From Anaeramoeba flamelloides (Eukaryota > Metamonada > Anaeramoebidae): a DNA stretch of 64,000 nucleotides. Under the pieces are notes generated by a model. The model saw only the letters and a list, made by a program, of their open reading frames with translations. It did no database searches and was not told the DNA's origin. Positions 34,006-45,620 of this stretch are shown here, in pieces. Each line of letters begins with the position of its first letter. Positions within the stretch are counted from its first letter, which is position 1. The stretch covers positions 13,268,001 through 13,332,000 of the forward strand of contig JANTQA010000023.1 in the NCBI GenBank assembly GCA_027625915.1, written 5' to 3'. The position numbers were made by a program, and so were the translations under genes.

Positions 34006-36453
34006 TTTAACTTTTTTTTTGTTATCAATGAAACTGGTATTTGGTTGTTGTTTTTTATGAGAAAAATTTGTTATTAAAAGAATTAAAGTTTTGTGTTTTT
34101 TTTTTTTTTAAAAACGATCTTTTTGAAATTTGAAGCTAAAAATCCAAGAATAGAAAAGAAAAAAAATGGTTAGTTGATACATTTTGAAAAATCAGTTACT
34201 TAGGTTGAACTGATTAATTAAATTTCTAAAGTAATTTGTTTTCGTCCCAGAGAAGAAATCTATTTAAATGGTGATTAAAAGAACTTTTTTTAAGCCAAGC
34301 GATTTTTGATTTGGTAAAAATTCGATGTAATGTTAAACAACGTACGGAAGTTAAAATTGACTTTTCTCTAATCGTTCAGAAATTTCATTTGAGAGTTCCA
34401 ACCAAAAAACAAAGAAAGATTGAACTTTTTGAATAAGTTAATTTTAATAAAGACTATTTTATATCTTCGATTTTGTTGTGAAATAATTATTGTTTTTTTG
34501 ATTTGGTGAAACTATTGGTGTCTATTAGGTTACTGGGAATACGCAACAGGTTAGGTTAGGTGTACCCAAATTCGTGATACTTTTAATTGTAAAATAATAA
34601 GCTCAAAATTTTCAGTCAACTTTCCAAAATAATTACAGCTCTCAAAAATAATAATAAATAATCAAAATCCACTTATTCTAAAAGGGATACTAATTACTTA
34701 AACTTTACAGAATAAAATACTGCGATGTTATATGATTAAAAAACAGTTTATTGTAAAAAGATGACAAAAAATTTTGTTCTATTTATTCTATGCTAAATAG
34801 TAAATTCTTAAAAATCTAAAAGTTCAAATTTAAGATTATTAAATTCATAAATATATTTCTAAAATTTTTAGTACAATTTCCTTTTTTTTTGATAAAGTTT
34901 ATATAAACTTTAAGGAAATGAGAAGATAGAATTTTCTAGGTCTAAAAACCAAAAAACTTTTGAAATTAGTTATAACTATAATATTCCTTGGAATAAAATG
35001 ATTTGAAAGTTGAGATATCATATTTCGAAAACTGGAAATTGAACTAAAAATGTTTTTTTACATTATTGTATTTTTTAGGAATGTTTTCTATGTGTAAAAT
35101 TTTTTTGATTTGAGGAAATAGTAAAAACAAAAAGATCAGATTTAAGGGTATAGTCCTTATGGTGTAAAATAATTTTTTGAATGGGAAAAATTTTTTATAA
35201 GTTTCAGATGTACTTAATACCAATTAATAACTTATCTATATATATTTTACGTTCCATGTCATCAAAATTAACACAAAAAACGAGGAATATTTTGAAAAAA
35301 AGGTGCCAAAGATAAACACGAATTTTCAATTGAATATGTGAGAGAATAATTTTAAATACAACTGTTTTAGTTTTGAAGTATCAATCTTTGGCGATTTTTG
35401 AAACCCTGCAGATTTTTTTCCTTTTTTTAATTTTTCAAATGATTTATTTGGGATTCTCAAGAAGTTTACAATTTCGTTACATTCTTGTATATGGATGGTT
35501 ATTAAATAATCAGAATACAGATTAAATTAAATTAAATTGATTATCTACTTAAAGAAAACAATTTGCTTTCAAAATAAAAGGAATTTTACCATTTGGAAAT
35601 ATAAAATAATGAAACAAGTAATTTTTTTTATAAAATTTGGATTTTTTGGTAATTGAGAATTCTTTTGAACTTTTTTTTAATTGTGTTTTGGGAATAGGGG
35701 TACTAGAAATTTATTTTTAGTAATTTGAATTTTGTCAAAGAATCCTATAAATTTTTTTTTTTTTGTTATTTTACTTTTGCCAATCAAAATAATCACAAAA
35801 TTCACCTTAGCGTTTTTGATTTCAAGTCACTCCTTGAGTATAGTGCAAATTCACGGTAAATGGCAAGACTTCTAAGGAAATGATTGTTTTAATTGTAAAA
35901 CATCTATTATTGTGGGTGGTATTGTTTAAAGATTTCGATGCAAAAGTTGGATAATTCAATTAAATATAGTTTCATTCGAAAAAATTGTAAAAATATTTTG
36001 ATCTTAAATTAAAAAACTGGAAAACGGGTATTTTTCCTTAGATTAGAGAATATTCAATTAATTAATTAAATATTAGATTTATTAAAAGAAAAATGAAAAA
36101 AAAAAAAACATATTTATATTTATAATGTTATAGGAAATCACTGAGACCAAAACTAAATTTCAAAATTTTCCTCAAAGATAAAACAGTTCAAAGAATTACA
36201 ATAATAAAATTTCATTCAAATTGGATATAATTTTGATTTTTTCTAAATATAAAAATCCCTTTTTCCTCCTTTTTAAGGATTATTCGAATTTTATTCCCAG
36301 TGGCTATTACTTTTATACACACAACACGAATTATGAACTCAAAAGAATGTTGAGTTAATAGATCTTTGTTAAAATGTAAAATTTAGGTTTTTTTGAGGAA
36401 GGTAAAAAAAATTTACTTTCCAAATGCAAATTTTTCACTCAAAATTTTCGACT

Positions 36454-36567
36454 TCCAAAATGATATTGGAAAAATGCCACTCCACTTTATATTGAAGTAT
36501 GTTAGAGTTGGTTGTGAGTGTAGCCACCCATTTGAAAAGGAAGTGGAGTGACATTTTCCCAATATCA
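36454..36567. repeat. Foldback with 27-bp arms
   Basis: GATATTGGAAAAATGCCACT near 36460 faces AGTGACATTTTCCCAATATC near 36548, with CCACTCCACTT and GAAGTGGAGTG extending the stem. The loop is about 55 bp and less AT-rich than its surroundings. No second copy was seen. Confidence 0.7.
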
Positions 36568-37526
36568 AAAAAATAGCTTTTTATTTTTGCCTTGCTTTGT
36601 TGGGATTTTTCGAAAAGTATTTGGAGCAATAAATGATTTTAGTCAAAATCTAAAATTGCTAAAAATTGGCAATATTTTGACTTTCCCTCAATTCATCATA
36701 TTTTAAAGGTATTAATCTATTTACTGCTTTGTATTTCAATACCCACCGAGTATAAAATTAAGATAGTCCTATACAACTTTTCATTTAATTTTATGAATTA
36801 ATTAACCTTTTTTTTCGGAATATTTTTTTTACCAGATAATACTGTGTTAAAACATTTTCTTGTTCTCGTGTAAATGAAGAGATTTTGTAATATTTTTTTT
36901 CGAATATTTAGTTAATTTTTCTCATATTTATGAAATAAATTTTAGAGTTGTACCGTTATTTTTCAATAAAAAAAGATTAAAATTACTACACGTTAGATTT
37001 CAAAAAAATAAAAATATTTTGTTAATTTTTCTTTTTATTTTTTAAAATCTGAAAAATTCTAACCAAAAGATCAAAATTTATGGGGGTATCAGGAGTATCA
37101 TAATTTCAAGTACAATTAAATTATATTATAGTCTATTAAAAAATATATGGATACTCTAATTTGATTAATATCTATAAGGAAGAAGTTAAAAATCAAAGTA
37201 AATATCCATTGAAATGTAAATTAAATTAGACCCCAGAGATGATATCCCTATTACTTCAAAATACTTTTAATAAATTAATACCAAAATTTGATCTCCATAA
37301 TTAAAAAAAGTCTAATATTAGTAAAAAAACAAATAATTTTCTAAAAAAACTACTTTTCAAGTCAATCCTTAGTTTGAATTAAGAATATTCCTACTTAAAA
37401 GTCTGAACGGTATAGAATTTATATCAAAATGTAGATTTTTTTCATAAAAATTGAATTGTTTGAAAAAAATAAATAAATAATCAAATATATTCTTTGAAAA
37501 AATTATTTTCACAAATTATTTAGAAA

Positions 37527-37722
37527 TAAATGAGTTCCACTTTTAAGGTACGAACTTTTAAAGAAAAATAAGGTAAAAAATCCCAAATTTGAGCACAAAA
37601 TTCAGATTTTAGTAAAATAATTTGTTATTTACCAAAATCTCAATTTTATGCGTTAATTTGTAATTTTTTTTGCGTCTAAAATTTCATTGATAGAACGTGT
37701 CTTAAAATAAAGCAGATTTCAT
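37527..37722. mobile_element. Foldback MITE (CAGTCAG family), degenerate copy 3
   Basis: Recognisable by TTCCACTTTTAAGGTACGAAC and internal GAGCACAAAATTCAGATTTTAG motifs, facing TCTCAATTTTATGCGTTAATT. Both termini have decayed, so the borders are approximate. The oldest copy in the window. Confidence 0.7.
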
Positions 37723-37859
37723 TTTGAAAAGAAAATTAAAAATTAAAAGTATTTTATGAGAAATAAAATGAAACTAATTAATTTTCCTTTTTTTATGCAT
37801 ATAGTTGTTGAATAAATATATAAATTATGAAAATAAGTAAAAATAGTTACTTTTGCAAA

Positions 37860-38110
37860 ATTCTAAATATGAATTATTGAATACTGAAATATGATCAATT
37901 GTGGTTTCTAATGATGAATTTGGAAAATGAAATTAAGAAAAAAATTCATCCAAAATGAAAAATTTTAATAGTGATCATTAGTAAAATTAAATAAAAATAA
38001 TGTGCAATAATATTTATAATAGATTATTTAGATCTTTTTGTGTCATTGAACACTAGTATCATTTACACCAAATTACAACACACCTTAATTATTTACGAAT
38101 CTATAGTGAC
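37860..38110 (+). repeat. Dispersed repeat LR2, copy 2
   Basis: Partner of the intronic copy at 26880-27130. It ends in AATTACAACACACCTTAATT followed by ACGAATCTATAGTGACG. Confidence 0.7.
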
Positions 38111-38491
38111 GCAAATCCGGATAAAATAATTTATTAAATTTAAATTAAATGGGGAATAAAGAGTAATAATAGAATATTTATAGAGGAATAAAAGGTAAAT
38201 CATTTAAAATTTCTCTAATTAGAAAAGAAAATACAACTAAAAATTTTATTGTGTAATTTTATTTTATCTGTGAAAAATAAATGCATTAAATTATTTTCTA
38301 TAAGTTCTTTATAATCAACAAAAAGTAATAAAAGTCTATAAAAATGGTTTTGACTTGATTTAAAATGGTAAAAAAGCAAAAATTTTGAGTTTATGATTAC
38401 TACTCCCTTAACTTAAAATTAATTAATAAAATTAAATAATTTTATTATGCTATTTAAAATAAATCCCTTCCCAAAGCTGATAATCTGTGTT

Positions 38492-38566
38492 TTAAAAGAA
38501 AATCCAGGTTGCTTTTTTTTCTTCTTGTTCCAATGGAAAATCTAATTCACGATCTGTTAGTGATAC
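38492..38566 (-). CDS. Possible terminal exon of an unidentified gene
   Basis: After a plausible acceptor (GAACTTAG) the minus strand reads VSLTDRELDFPLEQEEKKATWIFF and stops. Codon use and charge pattern resemble the real genes here. I could not place an upstream exon with confidence: a nearby stretch reading KNWEKFD with a GTAATT donor is in phase but has no acceptor of its own. The opposite strand is also open (MENLIHDLLVIPKF), so the strand is not certain. No family recognised. Confidence 0.25.
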   Translation of the reverse strand, partial: VSLTDRELDFPLEQEEKKATWIFF

Positions 38567-39314
38567 CTAAGTTCAAATCAATGTTGAAAGTAAATTTCCT
38601 GAGGTTACAATTAAATTTAAAATAAGGGTTGTAGGCAATTACATCAAATTTTTCCCAATTTTTTGGTTTTTTTATTTTTTTTTTAATAAATTATTATAAA
38701 CATTTACTCTATTTTTTGAGATAAATATTCCAATTTGATCCTTTATTTTTAGAATTTTAATTTTTAAATAATAGAACTTTAAGAAATCAAAACGATACTT
38801 ATTTACATATTATTTATTGTTGATTTATTTGATTGGTTAATGTAGAGAACTTCTTTTCGACAAAAAAAAAAACTCTTTTTATTTTAAAACATGGATGAAA
38901 CTTGTCCACACGTATTATTTGGAAAACAGGAGTAGTTATTCAAATCTCTAATTTGAAAAAGGAGCTTGTTTGTATCTCAGATTTAATTTCCTCTTTGATA
39001 AAATAGTGACTGTTGGTTCGTTATCATTGAAAAAAAAGTAATAATAAAAGAGAGTGATTGCTTTTAACAAAAGGAAAAGAATCAATCAAAACTTTAAAAG
39101 AAAAAATCAAAACAAAGGAAATGTTCTTTGCTCAAAGGTATTGAACCAAACTTTGAGTAATTTTATTTTGTGATTTCTTTTTATGAGTCAAGAAGTCGAA
39201 ATTGTTTGAATAAAAAAAAAAAGTGTTGGTTTTATTTGAAATGAAAAGAAATTTAATGTTTTTTTTTTTCTCAGTTTTCTTTTGTGAAACAAAAAGAAAT
39301 TAAAATAAAAAGCT

Positions 39315-39800
39315 TTACAAAATTGTAATTATATCTGTTGTTGTTGCAAAGTCAACAGCCAAAACAACTTCGCTAGCAATACCTGTATAGGCCACACCCA
39401 AATCCTTACCATTTCTCTCGAAAGAAACCTCTTTCTTGTCCATATCAACAACAACTGTTACAATGTCATTTTGGTTACACCTTTGTGAGTAATTTGTGCT
39501 TGTTCCACTGTGCCATTTTGTACCACCTGATCCGCTATCATACATCCAGCCTTGAGCGCTTTGGTAAGAGATACCTGTAAAATCCTTTTGACAAACACCA
39601 ATCATTAAGTTGTTTGAATTGTGTCGATCGATTTTGATTCGAATTCTATAGATTCCTTGGGTCATTATAAGTTTCCCTTTTACAAGAGCCCAACCCCCAT
39701 TCTTATTCTCTGCAGTTTTGTTGTCATTTGAAAGTACAATAGTTGAAGTTATTCGTTTGGGATCCCATTCATCTGTGCACCATGTATCAGCTTCAGACAT
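39315..39800 (-). CDS. Stand-alone SPRY-domain protein
   Basis: 161 residues from ATG 39800 (MSEADTW); the frame extends six codons upstream only through a TTG. Nearly the whole protein is one SPRY fold: GGWALVKGKLIMTQGIYRIRIKID, then LMIGVCQKDF, GWMYDSGSGGTKWH and VTVVVDMDKKEVSFERNGKDLGVAYTGI follow the order of SPRY strands, including the conserved G-V and F-x-x-N-G-x-x-L-G. SPRY domains bind other proteins. There is no RING, B-box or other partner domain here, so the target is unknown. Higher G+C than the surroundings supports it being real. Upstream sequence near 40.2 kb is repeated at 45.6 kb. Confidence 0.85.
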   Translation of the reverse strand: MSEADTWCTDEWDPKRITSTIVLSNDNKTAENKNGGWALVKGKLIMTQGIYRIRIKIDRHNSNNLMIGVCQKDFTGISYQSAQGWMYDSGSGGTKWHSGTSTNYSQRCNQNDIVTVVVDMDKKEVSFERNGKDLGVAYTGIASEVVLAVDFATTTDIITIL

Positions 39801-40179
39801 TTTTAAAAATAAAGTCAATTGTGTAAAATAAAAAGAAAAAAATAAATATTTTTTTCCAACTTGTATCGATCAAGATAAAATCGGAAACACTACACTGGTT
39901 CTTTTTTTTTTGGAAACTTTAATTTTTTTGTTCATTATTATTTTTGTGACAAGAAATACGAAGAAAAAAAGATTAACATTAAAAAAAGAAAAGTTTCTTT
40001 TAAGGTACAAGTAACTCTTATTTTTTGACTTTCCAAAGGCAATAGAGATATTGTTTTCACAAGGATACTAATAAACCAGATAAGCAACTTCATTTATTAA
40101 CTTTTGAGAAATATGTGTTTGTCATTTTTCAACGAGTTTATTTTTCGCAATTAAATTTTCCGAACTGTTGTCAAAAAAA

Positions 40180-40530
40180 GCCTTCGGAAAAGTTTAATCC
40201 GTATTTCAAAACATAAAAGTATGTTGTTTTCAAATACCTATACATTATTCGATCAAAGAAACCAACAATAAACCCAAAGTAAATTATGGTATTGGTTTCT
40301 TAAAGTTCTAATATTAAAAACGAAATTCTAAAAAAGAAGAATCAAATTGGAATATTTGTCTCAAAAAATAGAGATAATTTAGAAGAAAATTTTTATTATC
40401 AAACAAACAAAAAAATTTAAAAAAACGAGGTAAATTTGGATAAATTTTCCACTAATTGCATTAATAGTTTAAACTTTTACTAAAAATATCAAGACCTTTA
40501 CTTTTAAAATGGATTTGGACTTATGTATAC
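40180..40530 (+). repeat. Dispersed repeat LR3, copy 1
   Basis: Aligns with about 45550-45900 in the same orientation: GGTATTGGTTTCTTAAAGTTC versus GGTACTGATTTCTTAAAGTTC, then AGAATCAAATT and AAAAAATAGAG. Each copy sits upstream of a minus-strand reading frame. Confidence 0.7.
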
Positions 40531-42574
40531 TATTGGGTAGTAAATTATATATTGAATTGAACAAGAAGAAAAAAAAGTTATGATAATATTTTGTAGCACG
40601 GATGATAATCTTTGTGCACGCATTATTTTGATCAATGTAAAAAGATAGAACGATACTAAAAGTGAAAATTAGGAATGTTGTCAAAAAAAGAGTTTTTATG
40701 ATTTCAGAGATAAATAAAGAGTTACATGCATTTATCCTACAATTTATCTAATAGTAAAATAAACTCCTTTTTTGATTTTTGATCTCAAAGGGAATATCAA
40801 TATAAAATTGTTTGATTAATACCAATCCATTATTTGAAAAATGTTTTTTTTTTTTAAAAATTGATATATTTTTATTCACCAAACACTTTTTTGATTAATA
40901 TTATTATTAGTCGATTAAGATAATCAGAAATTATCTTTACTATTACCAAAATATGATAAATTCATGAATGCTTTATTTATCTTGAAAATTAAAAAAACTT
41001 GATTTTATAAAACATTCATTATACACTATTGTTGGTACAAAAAGTGAAACAGGATAAAAAACTTTAGAACGGTTTTTAATTAGGAACTTATTGAAAACCA
41101 AAAATAAAATCAATTAAAAGAAGAAACAAATTAACTCCAAACAAAAATTCATTATATTATTTTCAATTGAATCATCAAAAACTATTTAAAAAAACCTTGG
41201 TAAAGAAATTGTGAAGAGTGATTTTGAAAGATCCCCAAAAATAGTCTATTTTTTTTCAACAAATTACAAATTATTAAACAATAGAAGAAAAAAATAAATA
41301 AAGATGGTATTAAATAAACTGTTATTGTAGAGAATATTCCATTCATATATAATCATTTGTTTTTTTCTTTGCATTAATAGATCTTACTTCCCAGTTTAAG
41401 TTCTATTAGAGTTCCCAATTATAAACAATTGTTCTCTTAATCTACAATTGGTAATTCACGTATTATTTGGATTTTTGGATCAATTTCCAAAAGCCAAAAC
41501 TTTACAAAAGATTTTTATTTCTAAAAAATATCACTTTGAGAAATTTGTGAGAGTTTGTGTAAACAAATAAAAATTAATTTTAATCTTATTTTAAAAATAC
41601 TAAAACAATTAATCAAATATTAAATTCTTGAAGATCTAAAAAAAATTGATAATTTATTTTTATTTCCAATAATTATCCTATTTCTTGAAATTTAAAAAGT
41701 TAATTAATATTCTATTTCAAATATTAATAATATCAACAATGAATTTGTTATTATTACAATCAGTTATTTGGTAATATCTATTATTTTTTTTGTATTCGAA
41801 TTATTATTTTGGAATAATTTTTTTGTATGAAAATCTTTAAAAAAATTGAGAAATAATAAATACTATTGATACTTTTAATCTTTAGGTTGTTAATATTTCA
41901 CAATGATCATTATATTTATGGTTATTAACCATTAAAAAAAAATAATCAAATTAAAAAGTAGTTATTCGTTTATGAGTTGAATTTTCCAAGCTTTTAAAAA
42001 AGTATCCAGGAAATATTTCGTAATTTAATATTTTGATTTTTTTCTCTGATTTTTTTGTTAAGAAAATTGGAAAAAAAATTGATTTGAACTGTTCTTTTTA
42101 TAAATAAATGTTATTTTTTTATGATTTAACAAGTGTAAATTAATCTTTATTTGCCTAATATTTTAAATTAATAAAAGAAATTTAATGTAAAATCAAAGAT
42201 TTCGGGATTACTTCTTAATGAAAATAATTACAAACTGCCTTGTTTTAAAATTAATTCATTAATATTTATTTCTTTTTTTTTTTTTTTTTTTTTGAAATAT
42301 TAATCTATCTTTTTCATAGGAAGGATATTCATATAAAAAATGATCAATATTTTCTATTTTTTCATTTTGTTGATATTTTAAGCATATAGGGATAAATTGA
42401 TTTGAATTTTTATTGATTGTTTGGTAATATGTATTTAATCAGTTTCTAAATGTTCTGAATTTTAGTATTGTTGAACTTTAGGGCTAAGTGAATATTTTTA
42501 TGATATTTATAAATAATTTTGATTTTTAATTATTTTGAAATATTCTTTTGGGGGCACCATTGGGGTATTGCAGA

Positions 42575-42720
42575 GAACCTAAATTTTCCAAAATTCAAAA
42601 GAATAGAGTAAAAACTTTGATTTTATTGAATTCTTTTATATTCTGGAAAAGCTAACAGCAGTTTTTTAGAATCTGAGAAATAAAAAAAAAATACCTAACT
42701 ACACTTCCAACTTTTGAAAT
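42575..42720. repeat. Repeat-B fragment 3
   Basis: CCAAAATTCAAAAGAATAGA facing TTGAATTCTTTTATATTCTG and the AAAGCTAAC end, as in the other repeat-B clusters. Confidence 0.7.
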
Positions 42721-42760
42721 TAAACATCTAATTTGATGTGTACTTATATATTTCAATTTT

Positions 42761-42960
42761 TACAGTCATTTTCACTTTTAAGGCACAAACTTTCAACGAA
42801 ATTTAAGTCCCAAAAAACTCTCAAATTAAGGCACCTTTTTTTGGAATTTTATTTTTTACAATTTATTTTACTAGAATCCGAATTTTGTGCCTTAATTTGG
42901 GATTTTTATTGTGCCTTAAATTCCGTTGAAGTTTGTGTCCTAAAAGTGGAACTGACTGTA
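42761..42960. mobile_element. Foldback MITE (CAGTCAG family), copy 4
   Basis: 200 bp, TA-flanked; starts TACAGTCATTTTCACTTTTA and ends AGTGGAACTGACTGTA. A few differences from the other copies in each arm. It sits between the two LR4 blocks and so is younger than that repeat. Confidence 0.88.
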
Positions 42961-44720
42961 GTTCAATTAAATCTTTTGAATGCTAGATGATTTTTTTATT
43001 TGTTCTTCGATAAAATTTTATCAGTGTTTCTAAATAAGTAGGAGATAAATTTTATTAATTTAATTGTTTTTTTTTATTTACTGAAATTATCATGGTTCAA
43101 ATTTTAAATTCTGTTTTGTAAATAAGAAATGGTGTCTTTCTATTAATTTAAAATATTCCAATATTACATGAATCAATCCAAGAATTTAAATAAATATATA
43201 TATATATATATTTCAGGCTGAAAACAATAATTTTATTTTTTATGCAATTATTCAATTTTTATAGACTGATTTATTTTAAAATTTAATTCTTTTCATTTTT
43301 AATATCTATTTTTGTACACTTTCTTCTTATAAAATAAGATTTCTTTCTTCTTCAATGAAAATAATTTTTTTGGTTAGTTTGGAAAATAATTTAAATATTG
43401 AATTTTAAACTTTTCCAATCCAAAAAATGATCAAAATTTTTAAAAACAATATTTTCTTTCTGAAAATAACATTAAAACTTAGTTTGCTCTTGTAGTAATC
43501 AGACTCTTACTTTATTTTTCAATTTCAAGGTATGGTCAATTTTTTTTTTTAATTTGTTATATAATTTACTGGTAGATTTTGTTATTTTTCTTCCAATTAA
43601 GATCTTAATTAGCCTAATTTAAACAAACAAAACCAAATTTAAAACAAATAAGTCACCAAAATCCACAACAAAAAATTTTTCAGGTAGTAGAAAACAATGA
43701 CAAAAAAAACAATGATTTTCTGAAAAACTGTTTTGTTGATATCTCTAAATGTGCAAAAATGATTTCTTATATTTCAAAGTTTTTTTGAAAATTGATTTGA
43801 TAAAAAAATTTTACTTAATTTTCAATTTTTAACTTTAACCTATAGTCTTAAATTGATCTCTTATAATTGGTGAACTTTTATTTATTTTTTTGATTCTTTT
43901 TTGTTGTCTAGATTGGATGAGATAAGAATCCAAAATGAAGCAATATTCCAGAATCAAAAAAATAACTGAATCAGCTTAACTTTTATATCTTTAAAATATA
44001 ACAATAGATTTAGTCATGTATCAATTTGAAATATAATTTTTATTTCAAAAAAGTTTTAGATGAAAGCAAATTAGATCTCTAAAAATATCAATTCTCATTG
44101 GTTACAAAAAGATCTTTGTTTTTTTGTTGTCCACTTTGCAGAACAAATATTTCCAGTTGTTTTTAAAAATAAATCTTTGGTTTTATAGCTTTGAGAATGA
44201 AAGGAATATGGTCAAGATATGTGGGTTTTGAAAAATAAAGACCATTGAAAACTTTTCATTTCTGAAGCAATGTAAAAACTCAAACACTATTTATAAATTT
44301 TCATTCCAAACAATACAACACAAAAATTACCAAAAACATCACTTAAAAATTTGAAATAAAATATTTATTTCAACAAATATTATTGAACAAACCTTAGTTA
44401 AGTTCACTAAAAGGTATCAAAATTGAAAAGTCTTTAGATTGTTGAAAATGAATATTTTTTTTAATTTTCTTTTTATCTAGGTTTTTCAGTTTTGTATGAT
44501 TTTAATTTAGGTTTGGTCATTTGAATTGTTATTCACTTTCTTGAATTAGGTTTGAATCAAAAAAGAAAATTAAGTCCTATTATTTGTCAAGGTTCTGTGT
44601 TTCAATTCTGTTATTTGGTTCCAAAAATTAGAACAAGAAAACCCAAATTTTGAAACTGAATGATTGATATTAAAATAAAAATTATTTTTTATTTTTCGAC
44701 CAGGCGTTTCTTTCTTTAAA

Positions 44721-45278
44721 ATGAATCAATACGAAGAAGAAGACTATTATGAAGATGAGAACTATGAAGAAGAAGAATACTATGAAGACTATAACTATGA
44801 TGAAGAAGAAGAAGAAGAAGAAGATTATTATGAAGAATATAACAATGAAGAAGAAAAAGAGAATGGCGAAGAAGAAACAACAAATTATGTGGAAACAACA
44901 AATAATTACCAAATAAAAGAAATAACAACAGGAAGGATTTCTGACTCAAGATACAAATGGGGAAAGGGTGAAAGAAAAAACAAGTTTGAGGTATCTGAAA
45001 AAAGAAAAGGTGTTGGACAAAATAAAACAGATTACTCTAATCACTATAAGCAAATCGATCAGCAAACACAAACACAAAAAATCCAAAAATTGGGGAAAAA
45101 AAATGGTAATTTGATTTTAAAAGCAAGGAACAAACTGAGGTTCTCACAACTGAAAGTTTCTAAACTTGCTGGTATCAAATTGAACCTGTACAAAGAATAC
45201 GAAAAAGGGAGTGTTATTCCAGATCAACGAATACTCTCAAAAATTTTAAATGTTTTAAAAATTAAAATAGTGATTTGA
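44721..45278 (+). CDS. MBF1-like transcriptional coactivator with acidic N-terminal extension
   Basis: 185 residues. The C-terminal part (about 118-185) is a Cro/C1 helix-turn-helix of the MBF1 (EDF1) type: LILKARNKLRFSQLKVSKLA, then KLNLYKEYEKGSVIPDQRIL and SKILNVLKIKI, matching the family's ARxxKGxTQKDLAxKI, YExGxAIPN and KIExxxGxKL blocks. MBF1 bridges TBP and bZIP activators. Residues 1-60 are almost only Glu, Asp, Tyr and Asn, replacing the usual MBF1 N-terminal domain; a basic linker follows. This could give an activation-like or histone-binding surface. The ATG follows a TTTCTTTCTTT leader. The HTH call is good; orthology to MBF1 itself is less sure. Confidence 0.72.
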   Translation: MNQYEEEDYYEDENYEEEEYYEDYNYDEEEEEEEDYYEEYNNEEEKENGEEETTNYVETTNNYQIKEITTGRISDSRYKWGKGERKNKFEVSEKRKGVGQNKTDYSNHYKQIDQQTQTQKIQKLGKKNGNLILKARNKLRFSQLKVSKLAGIKLNLYKEYEKGSVIPDQRILSKILNVLKIKIVI

Positions 45279-45362
45279 ATGCAAACCAATATTTCTTCAA
45301 ACTTTCTTGTCTTGTTCTTCAAGAATGATCAATTCGCTTTTTTCTTTTTTTCATTTCTTGTT

Positions 45363-45620
45363 TCAAAAATAGACTAATAAATGAGTATGGATCAGAAGAC
45401 CATTAAAGCCAAACACTTTAATGGTGTACATTCCAAATGAATTCTTCGCATACATTACAAATGCCATCCTTTCATTTCGGTTAAGGCTCTTACGATCTTT
45501 GTCTCAATGATAAAAACAAATTATTTTTGGTTTACCTTTGTCCAAATAATAAGTGCAGAATAGTTTAATCCTTGTTTTAAAATAAAAAAGTGTGTTTTTT
45601 GTTATATAAGACCAATACAT
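45363..45620 (-). CDS. Possible small gene or gene remnant, unidentified
   Basis: From ATG 45620 the minus strand stays in one frame for 86 codons to a stop at 45363, with a single internal TGA. That TGA falls inside a possible but very short 33-bp GT-AG interval (45503-45535, donor AAAG|GTAAAC, acceptor TTGAG). Removing it would give 74 residues. The part after it (KDRKSLNRNERMAFVMYAKN, then SFGMYTIKVFGFNGLLIHTH) has coding-like composition and higher G+C. No family recognised. It converges on the MBF1-like gene. It could be a decayed gene. Confidence 0.28.

Larger units (their letters stand above)
34006..39314. other. 5.3-kb spacer with foldbacks, LR2 and an orphan exon candidate
   Basis: Mostly homopolymer-rich AT sequence. 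It contains a foldback at 36.46-36.57 kb, a degenerate MITE at 37.53-37.72 kb, LR2 copy 2 at 37.86-38.11 kb and a possible 3' exon at 38.49-38.57 kb. No complete gene was supported. Confidence 0.6.
41450..43560 (+). repeat. Dispersed repeat LR4, copy 1 (two blocks, interrupted)
   Basis: Blocks 41450-42130 and 43300-43560 align in order with 57360-57990 and 58080-58330. Shared parts include AAAAAATTGAGAAATAA, AATAATCAAATTAAAAAGTA, TTTTTGTACACTT and TTTTTCAATTTCAAG. Between the blocks copy 1 carries extra sequence, including a repeat-B fragment and a MITE, which are younger insertions. Confidence 0.7.
39801..44720. other. 4.9-kb spacer with dispersed repeats and a MITE
   Basis: Lies between the SPRY and MBF1-like genes, which point away from each other. 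It contains LR3 copy 1 (40.18-40.53 kb), LR4 blocks (41.45-42.13 and 43.30-43.56 kb), a repeat-B fragment (42.58-42.72 kb), a MITE (42761-42960) and an AT run (43194-43211). No supported gene. Confidence 0.6.

Noticed and set aside
34545-34570. GGTTAGGTTAGG as telomere-like repeat
   Set aside because: Only two units; no array.
38590-38670. Stretch reading KNWEKFD and onward as an upstream exon of the 38.49-kb candidate
   Set aside because: In phase and with a GTAATT donor, but a stop lies just upstream with no acceptor between, so it cannot be supported.
38891-38935. Plus-strand start MDETCPHVLFGKQ
   Set aside because: Only 14 codons, and no downstream exon could be joined to it.
45399-45426. 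Hairpin ACCATTAAAG-loop-CTTTAATGGT as a terminator
   Set aside because: It falls within a gene-like reading frame on the minus strand, so the symmetry may be coincidental.
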